The notes below the pieces were generated by a model that saw only the letters and a list, made by a program, of their open reading frames with translations, searched no databases and had not been told where the DNA came from. The position numbers and the translations under genes were made by a program. 64,000 bases of DNA from Apricaphanius iberus (Eukaryota > Chordata > Actinopteri > Cyprinodontiformes > Aphaniidae). Shown one piece after another: positions 48,868 to 61,440 of this stretch (position 1 is the first letter of the stretch; the number at the start of each line of letters is the position of its first letter). The stretch lies in the NCBI GenBank assembly GCA_028564705.1, contig JAPXFQ010002640.1, forward strand, positions 1,302,001-1,366,000, given 5' to 3'.

Positions 48868-48890
48868 GGTACGGATCCCCGACTCAACAT
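48846..48890 (-). promoter_or_regulatory. uORF overlapping the MDESS start
   Basis: An upstream ATG at 48890 opens a 14-residue frame (M-L-S-R-G-S-V-P-W-T-S-R-A-F) that passes over the main ATG in another frame and stops at 48846-48848. An overlapping uORF usually lowers translation of the main frame unless bypassed by leaky scanning. Confidence 0.5.
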
Positions 48891-49005
48891 GCTTCCCTAC
48901 CGGTGCAAATCCACGCTGCGCTGCCTCACTCCCTCCCTCCCTCAGGCTGAATCTGATTTTAGCTGCTGCTAAACACCTCCATCTGAAGTTATCTGATTGG
49001 AGCGG
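48868..49005 (-). promoter_or_regulatory. Promoter candidate for the MDESS exon
   Basis: On the minus strand a CCAAT box (plus ATTGG at 48996-49000) precedes a GGGAGGGAGGGAG tract (plus CTCCC repeats around 48929-48944) about 60-75 bases from the ATG. This fits a TATA-less, GC/CT-rich promoter; no start site is demonstrable. Confidence 0.4.
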
Positions 49006-49634
49006 GTCAGTCAGCTAACATCTCTTCTTGTTCCCCTCCTCTGTAACTTCAAGAGTGAAAGAGGACAGGCATGAAGCCAGAGAACAAGAGGGAGAGAGAG
49101 AGAAGATAGGCAGTTCTAATTTAGCGTGGCAGAGGGAGGGGGGTGAACAGGAGGCTTTGCGGTGGAGGTGTTGGGGGGGGGGGGGGTTGTAAGAGCTAAG
49201 AGGAAGCCCCAAGACTCATTTCTGACACCGGCTACGCTTTTTGGCCACCACTGAGGACCGTGACAATGAGAGGATGTCCTTCCCTGCATTGTTCTGCTCC
49301 AAGCTCAAGAGTGAGTCTGGCGTCTTGTCTGCAGCGGGCAACAGCCGCGTCCTTGCTGCACCACACAGAACGCAGTGAAAGCACAGCTGAAGGTTGGGCC
49401 CGTGACAGGAACATGATGGCTGACATTAGAGAAGGCATTAAAAGTGAAGGAAAAGGGCAGAGAAAGAGGAAAAATAGCAGCCTGTCTTCCACTTCAGGTA
49501 GAAAACTATTTGGCTTCCAAACTTGCTCGGAAAAATTTAACCAGTAATCTGGACCACATTATTCTTTTTCATGGAGTCCAATTCCAAGATGTAAAAATTT
49601 GAATGCAGATTGGATTTAAGCATTTCAGATGATG
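49006..49634. other. Sequence upstream of MDESS exon
   Basis: GC-richer than the intron average, with a GA tract near 49085-49110, a 14-base G run at 49173-49186 and opposed open frames at 49232-49547 that lack domain character. It may hold regulatory DNA for the MDESS promoter. Confidence 0.4.
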
Positions 49635-50110
49635 TACACTCAGCCACTTTATTAGGAAGACCTGTTCAACTGATTAATAGAATAGTGAATCGCCCTATCA
49701 CACTGGAGCATCTTAATGCAAGCAGGCATCTAGATGTTGCAAAGACGACTTGCTGAAGTTCAAACCGAGCTTGAGAATGGAAAAGAAGGATGTTTGCTTA
49801 TTGCCAGAGATCTGAGGAGTTGGAAATCTGGTGACCACACACACAATTATCTCTCAGGTCTAGAGAGAATAGTCCCAATGCGGTAACATTTCTCGGGAGC
49901 AGCTGTTTGGGAAAATAAATGTCTTGATGTAGGAAGTAAGTGAATTACCCACTCGTTAAAACCAGACTATATAAAACACCAACTCTGACTACACAATGCA
50001 CTGAAGCTCAAAGCAGATGGGCTACAGCAGCAGATACCTCACTGGGTGGCACTCCTGTCAGTTATGAACAGGAAACAGAGCCTGCCCAAATGCGCAACAA
50101 ATAAGACTAA
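49635..50110 (+). mobile_element. Degenerate Tc1-like element (CAGCCACTTTATTAGG family)
   Basis: The left end ACTCAGCCACTTTATTAGGA and the following CCTGTTCAACTG match the inverted-repeat end of a widespread fish Tc1-like element. Inside, GCTGAAGTTCAAACCGAGC and GATGGGCTACAGCAGCAGAT, then GGCACTCCTGTCAGTTATGA, match its transposase coding region in order. The catalytic half and the right end are missing, so it is a truncated dead copy. Confidence 0.8.
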
Positions 50111-51165
50111 GGTCAAAAGAAAGGTGCCAATATTGGTCACTGATGTTTGGTAAAGTAAGACATGTCAGCAAATTGTACAATTTGAGGCACTGTACTTTTG
50201 AGAACTAATAGAAAAAGTGTCTTGTGAAAATACATTTTCATTTACCATCGTAATAGTTCTGCACGCCCTTAACTGCGCACATCAGTATTTACCAACCAAA
50301 CACTTCTTTTATTTTTGGAGTTATGCAGATTTATTTAGATTTCAGAAGGACATTACTGCAGTAGTTGTACTTGTTCAATAATGACATGAATCCACAAAAC
50401 TATAATTTAATTCAACTTCATCTAATAACTGTGAACATAATGAAATTTGAATATGGAAACCAGTCTGTACATTGGACATGCATCCTGTTTTCCAAATCAG
50501 CCAATCCGGAAGAGTCGGCGTAATGGAATCAACCAGTATAACCTGTTATATATACATAACTGCATATCCTGTGTCAATTTCCAACAATTTCATGCCCTGT
50601 TGCAGCTCCATGATGCTTTTTTGCATGACGCATTGAGAAAGGAACCAGAGACTTTCACAGTGAATCTGCATCTCCACATCATCCTGGGTTATTAGCACTT
50701 GTAAAAGAAGTTGTTCCACTGAGCAATGGTGCCAGTCCTATCCTGCAATTTCACATTCTGTCTCAGTCTCTGTTTTCATCGCCCCCATCCTCATCCGTCT
50801 CTTCCACCAGACACCCCCCCCCAAAAAAAAACCTCTCACTCATTTCCATTCACTGTGCTCCTGCTCTGTGAATATTAAGTGGGCCCCTTCCTTTCTCCAC
50901 CCAAGCTCAAATGATTTCTCTTAGCAAGGACAGCAGCTGCTACAACTGGTGAGCAGTGTTGTCTGGCAGGTGACCGCAAACGTCGACTTTCTTCATTTCC
51001 AGTCAGGTTCAACTCTAAGATGACGGAGTTTGTTCTGTTACGTCTGTTTTTGAGTAAACTCCTTAAGGTCTTAGAGACGAGGATTACAATAGGCAACTTT
51101 TACATCTTCAACAAGGCCTTCCAGATTACCTGAGGGAATTAAAGAATACTGTTATGTTGAACAAT
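50111..51165. other. Intronic sequence, nothing identified
   Basis: AT-rich intron; C and A homopolymer junction near 50812-50830. Nothing coding or repetitive recognised. Confidence 0.5.
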
Positions 51166-51680
51166 GTTGCATTCCAGTTAACCTTTCCGAAAGTCAGAAA
51201 TCTCGCAGTTGTCTCACATGATTTCACTGAGACGCGCCCCCCATTAGGTCAGAAATGTTGAGCTCCAACTCGGATCTCTGATAGTAGACAGAGTAGAGCG
51301 AGCAGCTCGGAAACAAAGATGGCTGCGCCGGTAGTTGAGATGTATTTTATTTTTATTTGTACTATGCTGGTCATATCAATGTCGCTTTAAAATGTTCTTA
51401 AACACTTGCCTAAACTTTTGCTTTAATCCAGTCACCAATTTATACATTGCACGGCCTTGCTGTGTGTGCAATACAATGTACAGCTTTGTTTTTCATGCTG
51501 GTCTGCTGAAGATGCTATGTCGCTAACAACAATAACAATGACTAGCCTGCCCCTCAAAGCATCCATGTTCTTTCCGCCTTGGAGTGTAACTGGAACGCTT
51601 TAAGAGGGCAGTTACGTCACATTCTCGTGAACAGCAACTCGGATGCCCGAGTATCCGAGACAAATGGAATGTAGCATAAG
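51166..51680. repeat. Candidate MITE with imperfect inverted ends
   Basis: The left end (TGCATTCCAGTTAACCTTTC, with ATCTCGCAGTTGT) and the reversed right end (CTACATTCCATTTGTCTCGG, with ATCCGAGTTGCTG) are similar over about 50 bases, suggesting a 0.5-kb inverted-repeat element. Internal sequence has no transposase. Target duplication not found. Confidence 0.4.
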
Positions 51681-51901
51681 TCTCGTGCCACGGCTCAGCC
51701 CTGCTCAACTCACTGGCTTAAAGGAACAATTAGAAAAAAAACATTCCATGTTTGATTCAAATTGCTTATTAGCTGTGGGGGGTGGGGGGGTGTTCTTATT
51801 AGACTTAAAAAAAAAATATCTGCCATTAAAAGCTGTAACAATTACCATTACTACAACAATTACTTATTCAAAAATATTGATTAAACCATGTAAAGGAAAC
51901 T

Positions 51902-52025
51902 AGGGCTGGGTATAGATTCAAATTTCAAGAATCTATTCGATTCTCAAGAGTTAGGATCGTTGATCATGATGCGATCCTATCTGATCCGATTCAATCTGAT
52001 CCAGTTCGATATAGATATGGGTTAA
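51902..52025. mobile_element. Solitary hAT-like terminus
   Basis: Starts CTAGGGCTGGGTATAGATTC and continues with repeated GATCCGATTCAATCTGATCC words, typical of the subterminal region of a fish hAT element. No inverted partner was found in the following 3 kb, so the copy is truncated or its right end has decayed. Confidence 0.45.
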
Positions 52026-52039
52026 TGCTATTAAAAACT

Positions 52040-55000
52040 TTTTTTTTTTTTTATCTATTATCTATAGGTCCGTAATTCAATGAAGTAACAGTTTACCAAC
52101 AAAACAAAACGTATTAACACTGTCAGAACTAAGCCTTAAAACAAGGTTAGGGTTCTGTTCCTGAACATAGTGACATATTTTACATCACTATGTTATCCCT
52201 AGGAAGTTCTAGAGGTGTCCAAACTGCCCCTGCAGAGAAAGCAGTTTACCTCTGGTAGAGTTGCAAACACACCCTCCCCCTTCTCAAAGCTCAGCTCAGC
52301 TTTTTTTGTTTCGTTGACTTTCTATAAAGTCTCTGAAAACGGCAGTTTGGCTGCATGGATTACAGGACTTGATCCTACATTCCTAAAGACCAGCAGCTGG
52401 ATCACTTCCAACAACAAGGACGCCTGATGGATGGACTGAGAAGTAAGTAGCTACATGCTAATGTGTGTTAGCCATTTATTGAGCTGCTTATGTGGTATTA
52501 TAACAGCACTGTGTGGTTAATTAACTGATCTGTAGCATCTCAGAAATTGCTTGCTGGACTCAGCTGTGGTGGTTTGGGCTCCATCTATAGTCTGCATGGG
52601 CTAAATCTAAACCTGGTAGATTTAGCAGCTAAAATAAGCTTTATTGACTCCAGTTTTTACAAAAGAAATTAAAAAAATAAACCAAATGCCGATGCCCTTA
52701 ATAACACAATTTCATTGTGGTACTTGGTCCACTTCAAATTCACTGTCGGTCTCAGGGTTGAGATAAGGCAGAAGGTGGGATTATAGATAAACGAGCCGTT
52801 TCACTTCATGGTCCAACATTAACTCTAGGATACAAGTTCAACTTCAGGACAAATTAAGACTATATAACACCAACGGTGACATTTTCTCATATATATGTCT
52901 ATCACAGAAGTTGACCTCAGAGAGACCTGCCGTTACCTTGAGGGAGAATTTGTTACTCTAAAGCACGCTGTTCAGTACAGAATTCGTACATTAGGATCTC
53001 CAAGTGTGATAGGGCTCATAAAGGTATAAGAGAGCCACACTGGATGATCATCATTAATTCTTTGATCAACATTAAAACATCATAATTTATTACCTGATCC
53101 TTTAAGGGTTTTATTCCGTGTTTTTGTGGGGTGGGGGGGGGGGGGGGGGTGGGGGAGATATCACAGTGCATGGAGATAATTTAAACACTTCTAAATCTTA
53201 ATCAGCTGATCTCTGACCCGCACCAGCAGGTAGAAAACAAAAGCTAAACAGCTTTTAGAGCGAGACCAGAATAGATTAACTGAATCATTAACATTACTTA
53301 TGGAGCCAGAATAAAACAATCAGCTGCGAGCTCAGCTGTAAACAGTGCATGGACCTGGTTTAATGTTAAGGTTTTGTGAAAACAAACTATAGGATAGATA
53401 TTAATTTAGTTTATTTTCACATAGACATACTCATCAATAAACATATACCATGAGAAAAAACAAATGTGGAGGTGAGTTTAAGAAGACCCAAGAGTTTTAT
53501 AAAGCCACCTCCCTTACAGACAAAATATTTCAGCAGCTGCCAAGTTGCATACAGTTCACATATATAAAAAAAATGGTGGACATCATATACAATTTGAGAT
53601 TAGCATAACCTTCAACTATTTAAAAGAATGCAGTGCAGTTGTAGTTTGAAAAGTTGGTGGTAGTTTATTAGATCTCAGATGTTGATTCCAAATTTCACCA
53701 TCACTGAAGTGTTTTTACTAGGAATGTCAGAAAATATCGACACACCGATTATTGCAATATTTTATGTCATAATATTGTATCAATATTCAAAAGTGATGTA
53801 GCGTTGTTTTATTTTTAATTAAATTTCTTCGAATTTGAATAGAACAGTTAATGATAGTAATTTTTGTACTAAAATTAACAGAATGATCGCTAGTTAGTGG
53901 CAGTTTTCACCTTCTTCATTCCAGAGCATCAACTAGATCTAGTGATGAAACTGGATGTGTTATGTATGAATCAGGCGAGGGTTTGAAATGGAATTTTAAA
54001 CGTGTCGCTCAAACTTTTGATTGACTGTTGTTTCCCCTTCTGGTCCAGCAGGAACCCAGTGCAGGGTTAGCACAGGTTTTTCAGAGCTATGGTAAAGTTT
54101 GTCTTTACGGAGACAGAAACTGTTTTTTGTGATCTGTAGCGCTAGTTAAACATTGAAGCTGGTTTAATGGAGCAGGCTCATACAACTACACAATTTAGGT
54201 TAGGAAACGACTGAACATATTTTTGTTCACCTCCAATTGGTCACGGTAGATAGCAACTCTGTTAGATGTTTTTCTGAAGGTTTTATTCTGTTGAAAGGAA
54301 AGGGGTACGGTGCCATTTAAACTCTTTAGCTCCTACAATTATAAACAGAATTATAGTGCGTTTAATTATATTATGCAATTTAGTAGAATCCATTAATAGT
54401 TAATGTTGGACTGGATTTACTTCCCACATAACTGGAATGTGAATTGGACCTCTTTGTCTTTAAAGTGCCTCAATTTGACATATGTTGTGAGTTGGCACCT
54501 TCTAAAAAAATCTACTGGAAATCAGGTGAAATTCATAAGTGCAACATAGAATTAGCTGCAATGGCATTTATAAGAACGCCCTTACTGATGTTCAACTGTC
54601 ATTGTGCACAAAATGCTATATTCTAACTTGTAACCAAAATAAATGCTTTTGACAAAAGCTCCAAAAAGAAAAAAAATAAAGCAACAGAGTTGTGACAAAG
54701 TGAATCTGCTTTGAAGGCATGCCATCTGAGCCAAAGGCCTTGCGACAGGGCATCAGAATAACCTCAGGGGAACGTCTGTGACTCCTTTCCTCCTGCCAGG
54801 TGAGCAGCCGAGGTTGTTTCAACAGTGTTTGGAGAGGGGGGAAAAAAGCCAAAGCTGGCATTGAAAGCATGCAGAGAGTGCTGATTGAGTGACCTACAGC
54901 CTCTGCATTGCTTGTGCTTATCAGACCAAAATGTGACCTGTAGATGTAAGGCAGAGGCAGAGGAGGGGAATGACCTGCAAGGAAAACATTAAAGGGAGAA

Positions 55001-56080
55001 AGAGGCGATTCCCTCCATACAAAGCAGAGCAGGACTGTATCAGCCAGAAGCCAAAGAAGAAAATCAAGGCATGATAAACTCTGCAGGGCCAACCTCCCTA
55101 TGGATCGGGCCAATCTTTACACCTGAACAACAAGCAAAAACATAGTAACCGCGAGGAACCAATAGCTGCAATGCAGTGATCGCAGGTCCTCTCTTTATTT
55201 TCAGTCTCAATAAACCAGAGTAATAATTGTAAATGTTTGCATCGATCTGAGGAATTATTACATCTGGAGTCCACTTTGGGAATCTGGTGTGTTCTCTTAT
55301 CATTCATGTGCATCCCTATAAAGAAGCAGCCACACTGCAAAGAACACCGTCACATTTGAATTACACCAGAGAGAAACTTCTATCTGTAACAGAGCAGATG
55401 GCACGATGACGGCTCCATTCACATTCCACTCAGATGTTGACAAGTAAAAATTCCCCATGTTTATGTTTTGGGAGAGTATGACATCAACACCCAAGCAGGA
55501 ACTTTGGAAAAGAAAAACAGAAGATAAAAGAAAAACGGATGAAAGCAGAGCAGATGACAGAATTACAATCTCTTAATGTGATAACCAAGAATGTATTTTT
55601 TTTTCAACGTTGGACAAGGATGATTTAAAATCTCCTCTAACTGGATAAAGGTTCCTGTAGCGTCAGGGCTGATGCCAAGACGATGTATTTGTTTTGAAAA
55701 GTCATTCATCTTCTGTTTCTTGTGCCTTCCTTCTCCCTTATCTACTCCATGGCCAATCTAAATGATCGACAACATGAGGGCATAAGGGCCGCTATAAACA
55801 AAGAGGACGCTCATTTCAAAATGGACGTTGTAGGATCCGTCCAAGACAGTAGCAAAAGAAGGTATTAACATCATCAAACCAGAGCAAGATTCAAATAATT
55901 CTGCCATCTTTACATATGTTACTTTATGAAGTGACAAAGGGTCTCAGCACTCCAGACAGTATTTTGGGATCTTTTAAAGTTTCCGCACATTTTTCCTATC
56001 AGAATTCCTTCTTTTTTCCCGAACTTAAATTCAGTTTTAATAATCATAAAAATGAAAAATTAAAAGGCTTAACGATAACA
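52040..56080. other. Intronic sequence, nothing coding supported
   Basis: Contains a 17-base G run (53133-53149) and a possible solitary hAT-like end near 53729-53800 (AGGAATGTCAGAAAATATCG). A 165-codon minus-strand frame at 54616-55113 was examined and not accepted as a gene. Confidence 0.45.
53133..53149 (+). repeat. 17-base poly-G run
   Basis: Longest G homopolymer in the window, preceded by GGGGT and followed by TGGGGGA, so the local G-rich strand is about 30 bases long and could form G-quadruplexes. Confidence 0.9.
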
Positions 56081-56089
56081 GATGAATAG

Positions 56090-56375
56090 TCAGAACATCT
56101 GAATAGATGCTTGAAAAAAATAGATGGACAGAGAGAGACGGGTGAACTACTGCATGGGTGAAAAGAAACAGAAATGCATGGATGAATAAATGATGGACAG
56201 ACTAGCAGATGAATAACTTGAACAAATGGTTATGCAGACAGATGATAAATGAATGAATGGAATGGAAGGATGAAATGATCAAGCAGGAGGACAAATAAAG
56301 TTAAAGATGGATGGATTGATGGACCCAGACTGACAGTGGACTCAATGGATGGATGCATGCATGCATGCAACCTTT
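56090..56375 (+). repeat. Degenerate ATGG/ATGA tetranucleotide repeat
   Basis: An imperfect tandem of ATGGA, ATGAA and GATGG-like units, ending in a purer stretch (GGATGGATGCATGCATGCATGC). Many units are mutated, so it is an old microsatellite. Confidence 0.75.
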
Positions 56376-58654
56376 AGAAAATGAAATGAGGATCAAAGTA
56401 TGGAAAAACATTTTTCTCTCTACAGATCATCAACCAGAGGAACAAAGTGATGGACAGAAGCTGTCATGATGGTCTCTCCAGAGCTTTTGTTGTCAGCCTG
56501 ACCGACATAACGGTTTTCATTAGCCAACTCTGTCAACAGGAGAACTCTAGAGCTACTAAATCCCTTCATTTAAAATCAGTCTTTTATATAAATACAGAGT
56601 GTTCATGTCTAGATTTCATAACAGCAGCTCATATTTCCTAACTATTGTAAAACAGCTAACACTTGTTTAAGGTATAGCTTGCGTTTTTTCTGTGTAAGGT
56701 GGAGGTTTTCGGGGGGGGGGTTACCACCAAATTACTGTGACCACCATGGTATCAGCAAAGGACATCACATAGTGACAATTACCTGGAAAAATAAGAGTCC
56801 ACAAAAGGCACAACATCAGGATTATGACAATCTTATCTCCATATCATGCCAGAAGTGAATTATTGATTTTCTGCCAAAGAGCATCACGGTCAAGAGGACG
56901 GTGCCATGCCTGTGACAGAGCTATGAACACCCAAGGGTTTGGAGGAGGAGTGCAGAGGAGGCAACAACAGGGGTCCAGACAGGCGAAGGGAAAAAGCAAT
57001 GCAGACAGAGGAGAAAGCTGCAAACATACAGCAAAGACAATGAAAAAAAGAGAGGAAAAAACACATTTATCCCAGCTTTTACATTTTTCTTTTAAACAAC
57101 ATCTATTTTGTTAGGTTTTTTGTATTCAGCATTGCTACCTTCTCCATTTAAATAGCTGCATGTAACAAAATATATTTTTACCGTTTTAAAATGATGTGCC
57201 TCCATTTGAGGTTTGACTGCAAGTATTTTGATGATGTGATCTCACCGTGTCCCTTCCCTTCCCCTGAGGCTGAACAGAAAGTGAGCTCATGTCACCTGCT
57301 ATTTCCTTCAGGCTAGGCCTGTCACACTTTCACAGGAACCTTTTTACAAGGCAGCCAAATAAAGCAGAAAAGAACAATTTGCACATCGTTTTTCTTTGAT
57401 GTTTTAAGGGCCTAAACCACTTAATGGCCTGATATGAACCGAAAAGGGAGAATTTTAGCGAGGAAAAGGCAAATAAACTTTTTGTTACAATAATACGCAT
57501 AGAAATGAATCAGAAGCCAAGCTGAAAACTGTTTTTGTTCATCGAAGTTCACAGGCAAAAAGAAGCAAGTCGGCAGAATTTAAAGCTAGAAGATTGTCTA
57601 GGAAAAACATGCAATTAAACAATTTTTAAAAAATGACTATGACAAAATATCACTAACTGTAGCTTTTCCTGGTGTAGTTTAAAGTCTTCCATTTTTCAAA
57701 ACATAAAAAACCAGACCACAACCACATTAAACTAAAGAAATCATAGTTTGCCATTGTAACCTAAGCTAGATTCACTAAAACTAATGTCTAGGTGTTGTAT
57801 CTCCTTTAGAATCAGAATTACCCTCCAAAAAATGTGGTCTAGGCTTGTACAAAATAAGGAAAACATGAGACTCAGTTTTAAAAATTGTGATGGAATTCCT
57901 AAACTCTCTCTGAGCCTTAGAATCACCAGGATCTGAGTCAGGTGTGGTCACAAAAGACAATGACAGTCTGCTCAAGTGGACCTGTATATCATTAATAAGC
58001 ATTGTTTATAGTATGGCAGCAGAAATAGATACAACTTCCCAATGATATATCCATGCACTCCTTTGCGATTATCTTATTGAATACATTGAAACTGCCATGG
58101 CAATTGCCCCTCAGTATATTGTGCCGCTCTATTCTGGAATATGCTATAACCGTTGCTTGATTTGACAATCTCCTACTGTAATACAGCTTGCATGCTGGCA
58201 GCCCCCCCACTCAATCATTTTAAGCGACTATATTGTTTCTGAGTCTCATAACGATCAGTAAGACAGATGCTATTCTGTCAGCGTAAGTCACAGACATCAT
58301 CTTGGCTTAATTAAGCCCCCTGTTAATGATTGTGATGTGAAACGATGTCAGAAAATCATCTCTTCGCTATCAAGAAGCCGAAGCATCTTACTCTTATATT
58401 TTACTCGTCTTCTCTGAGTTCTGTGATAAGGTTGGATGACAAAGAAAATTAAAACCACAGATTAATAGAAGCACAGTGCAGAAAAAGGGATACATCATTT
58501 TCAAAGGCATAAAGATGTGGAGAACTTCAAAGTAAAATTAGTTTATAAAATAAAGTCATAAGCTTCCCACAGAGTTCCCATTCAATCGATCATCTAAATA
58601 TTGAAGTTATGGCTTAACTACCACAATATATGTCTATAAACACCGACAGGCTGG
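56376..58654. other. Intronic sequence, nothing identified
   Basis: AT-rich, with a 10-base G run near 56709. The frame at 56824-57114 is purine-rich and of no known type. Confidence 0.5.
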
Positions 58655-58975
58655 GTAAGGACAGCATTTATGAGAGAAGCAGCAAATAGGCTAATTGTAA
58701 TTCTGGAGGAGCTGCAGAGATCCACAGCTCAGGTGATAGAATCTGTTGGCAACAGTACTAATGCACTTTACAAATCTGGCCATTATGGAAACGTGAAAGA
58801 AGAAAGTCATTTATACACAACAATTCTGGAAGAAAACCTGTTAGGGGCCCCAGTCAAAGACTTGACTGGGGCCCATTGGGGTCATTCACCTTCCAACAGC
58901 ACAAGTTTAAGTAGAAAACTAGAGCTAAAATGGGATTGGTCAGAACTGGAATGCCTTAAAGTGACAATTTGTTTT
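58655..58975 (+). mobile_element. Internally deleted Tc1-like transposase relic
   Basis: Plus-strand frame 58670-59017 begins M-R-E-A-A-N-R-L and contains L-E-E-L-Q-R-S-T-A-Q-V, then A-L-Y-K-S-G-H-Y-G-N-V-K, the helix-turn-helix portion of fish Tc1-like transposase. It then jumps to GACTTGACTGGGG-...TTCACCTTCCAACAGC, the region just before the third catalytic block in intact copies. The middle of the gene, including two catalytic acidic residues, is absent. It is from the same general family as the relic at 8.8 kb. Confidence 0.8.
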
Positions 58976-61214
58976 GAACAGGAAAAGCTGCAAGCTACAA
59001 ATAATGTGTTTTTGTAAAAGAAAATTCTCATTTTGGAGATCTGCTCTATGCAGCGTACCAACTGGTTGAGTTCTATTAAGTTTTTCCAAAAAAAATTATT
59101 AAAAGAACCAGTAAAACCAATAAAGGGCGACTGACCTTATGCATCTGTTTATTGTTTGAATTTAGCTGAGATATAAAAATGATAACAGCTATTAAAGTGT
59201 AACTGAACCCCATAAAAAAAGCATTATCCCACCCCCAGGCAACATTTGAAAAACCAAAGTGGGCAGGACCAGGAGGCATGGAGGGGCGTGGCCAAATGTG
59301 GAAGATGAGTGCGGGGGGGGGGGGGGGGTTGGACCGTCACAGCTGAACTATGGCATGCCGAGCTCCGTGATGCCTCTATTTACCTACGGTAAAGGGAGAA
59401 ATTACGTCTCTTCTCTGCCATCCACCATAGGTAAAGAGAGGTTTTATGGAGCGTAGCGGCCAAACAATGTATCAGTTCAAGCCTTTGGCTCAGGGTGCAG
59501 AGTCAGCGCTGCCTGAAGACAGCAGCACTTATAGTAGCAAACAAGTACAGAGAGCCTAGCGCTAGCATCGATGCTAAGTAGCTTCGGAGGGAGCTACCTC
59601 AACTTTTGTTTCCCTATTCACGGTGTGAATGTTGCATTTCACAGAAGAAGAAAATTGGGCTCCACACCCCTTGTTGCGTATCACTTGGAGAGCCATTGCG
59701 TTGAAGGATAATTGTGCTGAGTGTCTCTGCACCTCAGCAGACGGTGAAGTATAAACTAGATTTAGCAAAAATAATGCAGGATACAGATACGAGTGCACAT
59801 GAGTAGATTATGGGCCATTGCATCACCCAAAATGCACATTAATGCTAGGCGTCAGCAGGTCATGCAATTACCTAAATATCACCTCTAAAGTACAGTCATG
59901 CTGAAGTTGCCCCCTGAACATATTTAGCAACAATCCATTTATTGAATTACCAAATTAAGATAACAAAAACACAACAAACACTGGCTAATTCATGCAAAAG
60001 GGTTAGAAAAATAACAGATTTTCAAATCGCGCTGTGGTCTTTCCTTGGTAAGAGAAAACAAATTGGATTTTCCTACAGGCCCCCGTATCTCTCCTGCTGA
60101 GGTGTCCTTATCTGGTGAGCTGTGACCTTCCTGTGGTGGTTGTCAGATTAATCATCATCTAAGAGGATCAGTCAAGAAATACAATAAAACAAATCTCACA
60201 ATTCTGGCAAAGTCAATGATGTTAGGGATTCTCTCAGGTTGTCAAGCTGTAACAGCAAAATTAAATCAATGCATGAGCTACAGGACAATTATGTTACAGG
60301 GAACGATCCGATCATTCACACAGCAGGGACAAAATAACCAAGGGGATTACATTTTGTCTTCTACAAAAAATGGACTCAACTACTAAAAGAAAAAGCACTA
60401 GCACCTCCATGTGTACAAAATATATCAGACATACTGAACCTAACTTTTTAATTCTGACAAAACTAATCAAAAGCACACTATATATACACATTATGTTTGT
60501 GCAAAACTATCCATCCATCCATCTATATCGATTTTTTTTTTCAGCAATTAAAACAAACAAACTGATGATCAACTGATGTGGAGCAATATTTTTGTTACTA
60601 TTCAGGTTACTGTGACTTTTTCTGACTGCAAGCTTACTGGTCTGAGGGTGGAAGTGTCAGCCAGTAATAATAAATGCCCACAGTTCTAAAAGCCCCCTAA
60701 AACATATGTGTAGACACACAGACGTGAGCTTCCCATGCTTTATTAAATTAACCTTTTCTGTAACTGATATAGAGCACACACACGGGAACGACTCTCAGCC
60801 TAACAGCATTAGACCAGCCGCTGAATTTGATTGCATCTCATTCCTCAGACAATAAGATCACGACAGCACACTGTCCATCGGTGTGGGATGAGAAAGTAGA
60901 ACATGAACACAATGAAGGTCATCTTCGTCCTCTGGATAAAGAAGAATGCAGCAGCATGTCCAGCTGAGTTCTTTGGCATTTCCTTTTTAGATTTCTAGAA
61001 ATTTTACTTCATAATGGAAGAGTTAATCTAGCTGATAGCCAATCCATATGCAATTAAAACCATGAAATTACAGGAAAACACAATTAAAACAACCTTCCAT
61101 TCATCTATAAAATTACTAATAGTTTTTTAAACATTGACCAACCGCTTTGATGTTTTTGAGTCTGGTTTGGGACACAAAGCACAGAAACTTACCTTGTTAA
61201 AGTGTTCAGACACT
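58976..61214. other. Intronic sequence with a possible repeat
   Basis: The block 59190-59470 (ATTAAAGTGTAACTGAACCCC, GTGGGCAGGACCAGGAGGCA) has the look of a dispersed fish repeat, but no second end was found. A 16-base G run lies at 59313-59328 and a CCAT repeat at about 60511-60524. No gene. Confidence 0.4.
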
Positions 61215-61440
61215 TCCACATGAATCTGAACTATGCTAGTACCAGTGCTGGTACTGAAGGACCTCGTTGCAGGATTCAACACTCTTGACCATGACATACT
61301 ATTAAAGTGACTGGGTTGGTGTCTGTGATATAGTACATGAATGATTTGAGTCTTACCAAAAGATCACGAAATTCTTTGTGTCAATGGACAATTTCTCATC
61401 AGAACAGACAGAAATTACATGTGGAGTCCCCCCACGTCCC
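61215..61440 (+). mobile_element. LINE reverse transcriptase fragment
   Basis: Plus-strand words CTGGTACTGAAGGACCTCG, GACCATGACATACTATTAAA, GGGTTGGTGTCTGTGATA and GAAATTACATGTGGAGTCCC follow the order of a fish non-LTR retrotransposon reverse transcriptase (the D-L-x-A-A-F-D-x-V-D-H-x-I-L block and the E-I-x-C-G-V-P-Q-G block). Frameshifts and stops are present and the catalytic F-x-D-D region is missing. A dead fragment. Confidence 0.75.

Noticed and set aside
54616..55113. 165-codon minus-strand frame (MARSIGRLALQS...)
   Set aside because: No recognisable domain, no splice or MAST context, composition rich in Leu, Ser and Phe typical of non-coding frames in AT/CT-rich DNA. Conservation data could reopen it.
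61193..61297. A 35-codon ATG-led frame on the minus strand ending in AAG|GTAAGT, in phase with the KELSLPRR microexon
   Set aside because: It looked like another mast4 first exon, but the same bases read on the plus strand as a decayed LINE reverse transcriptase, so the open frame and donor are coincidental antisense sequence.
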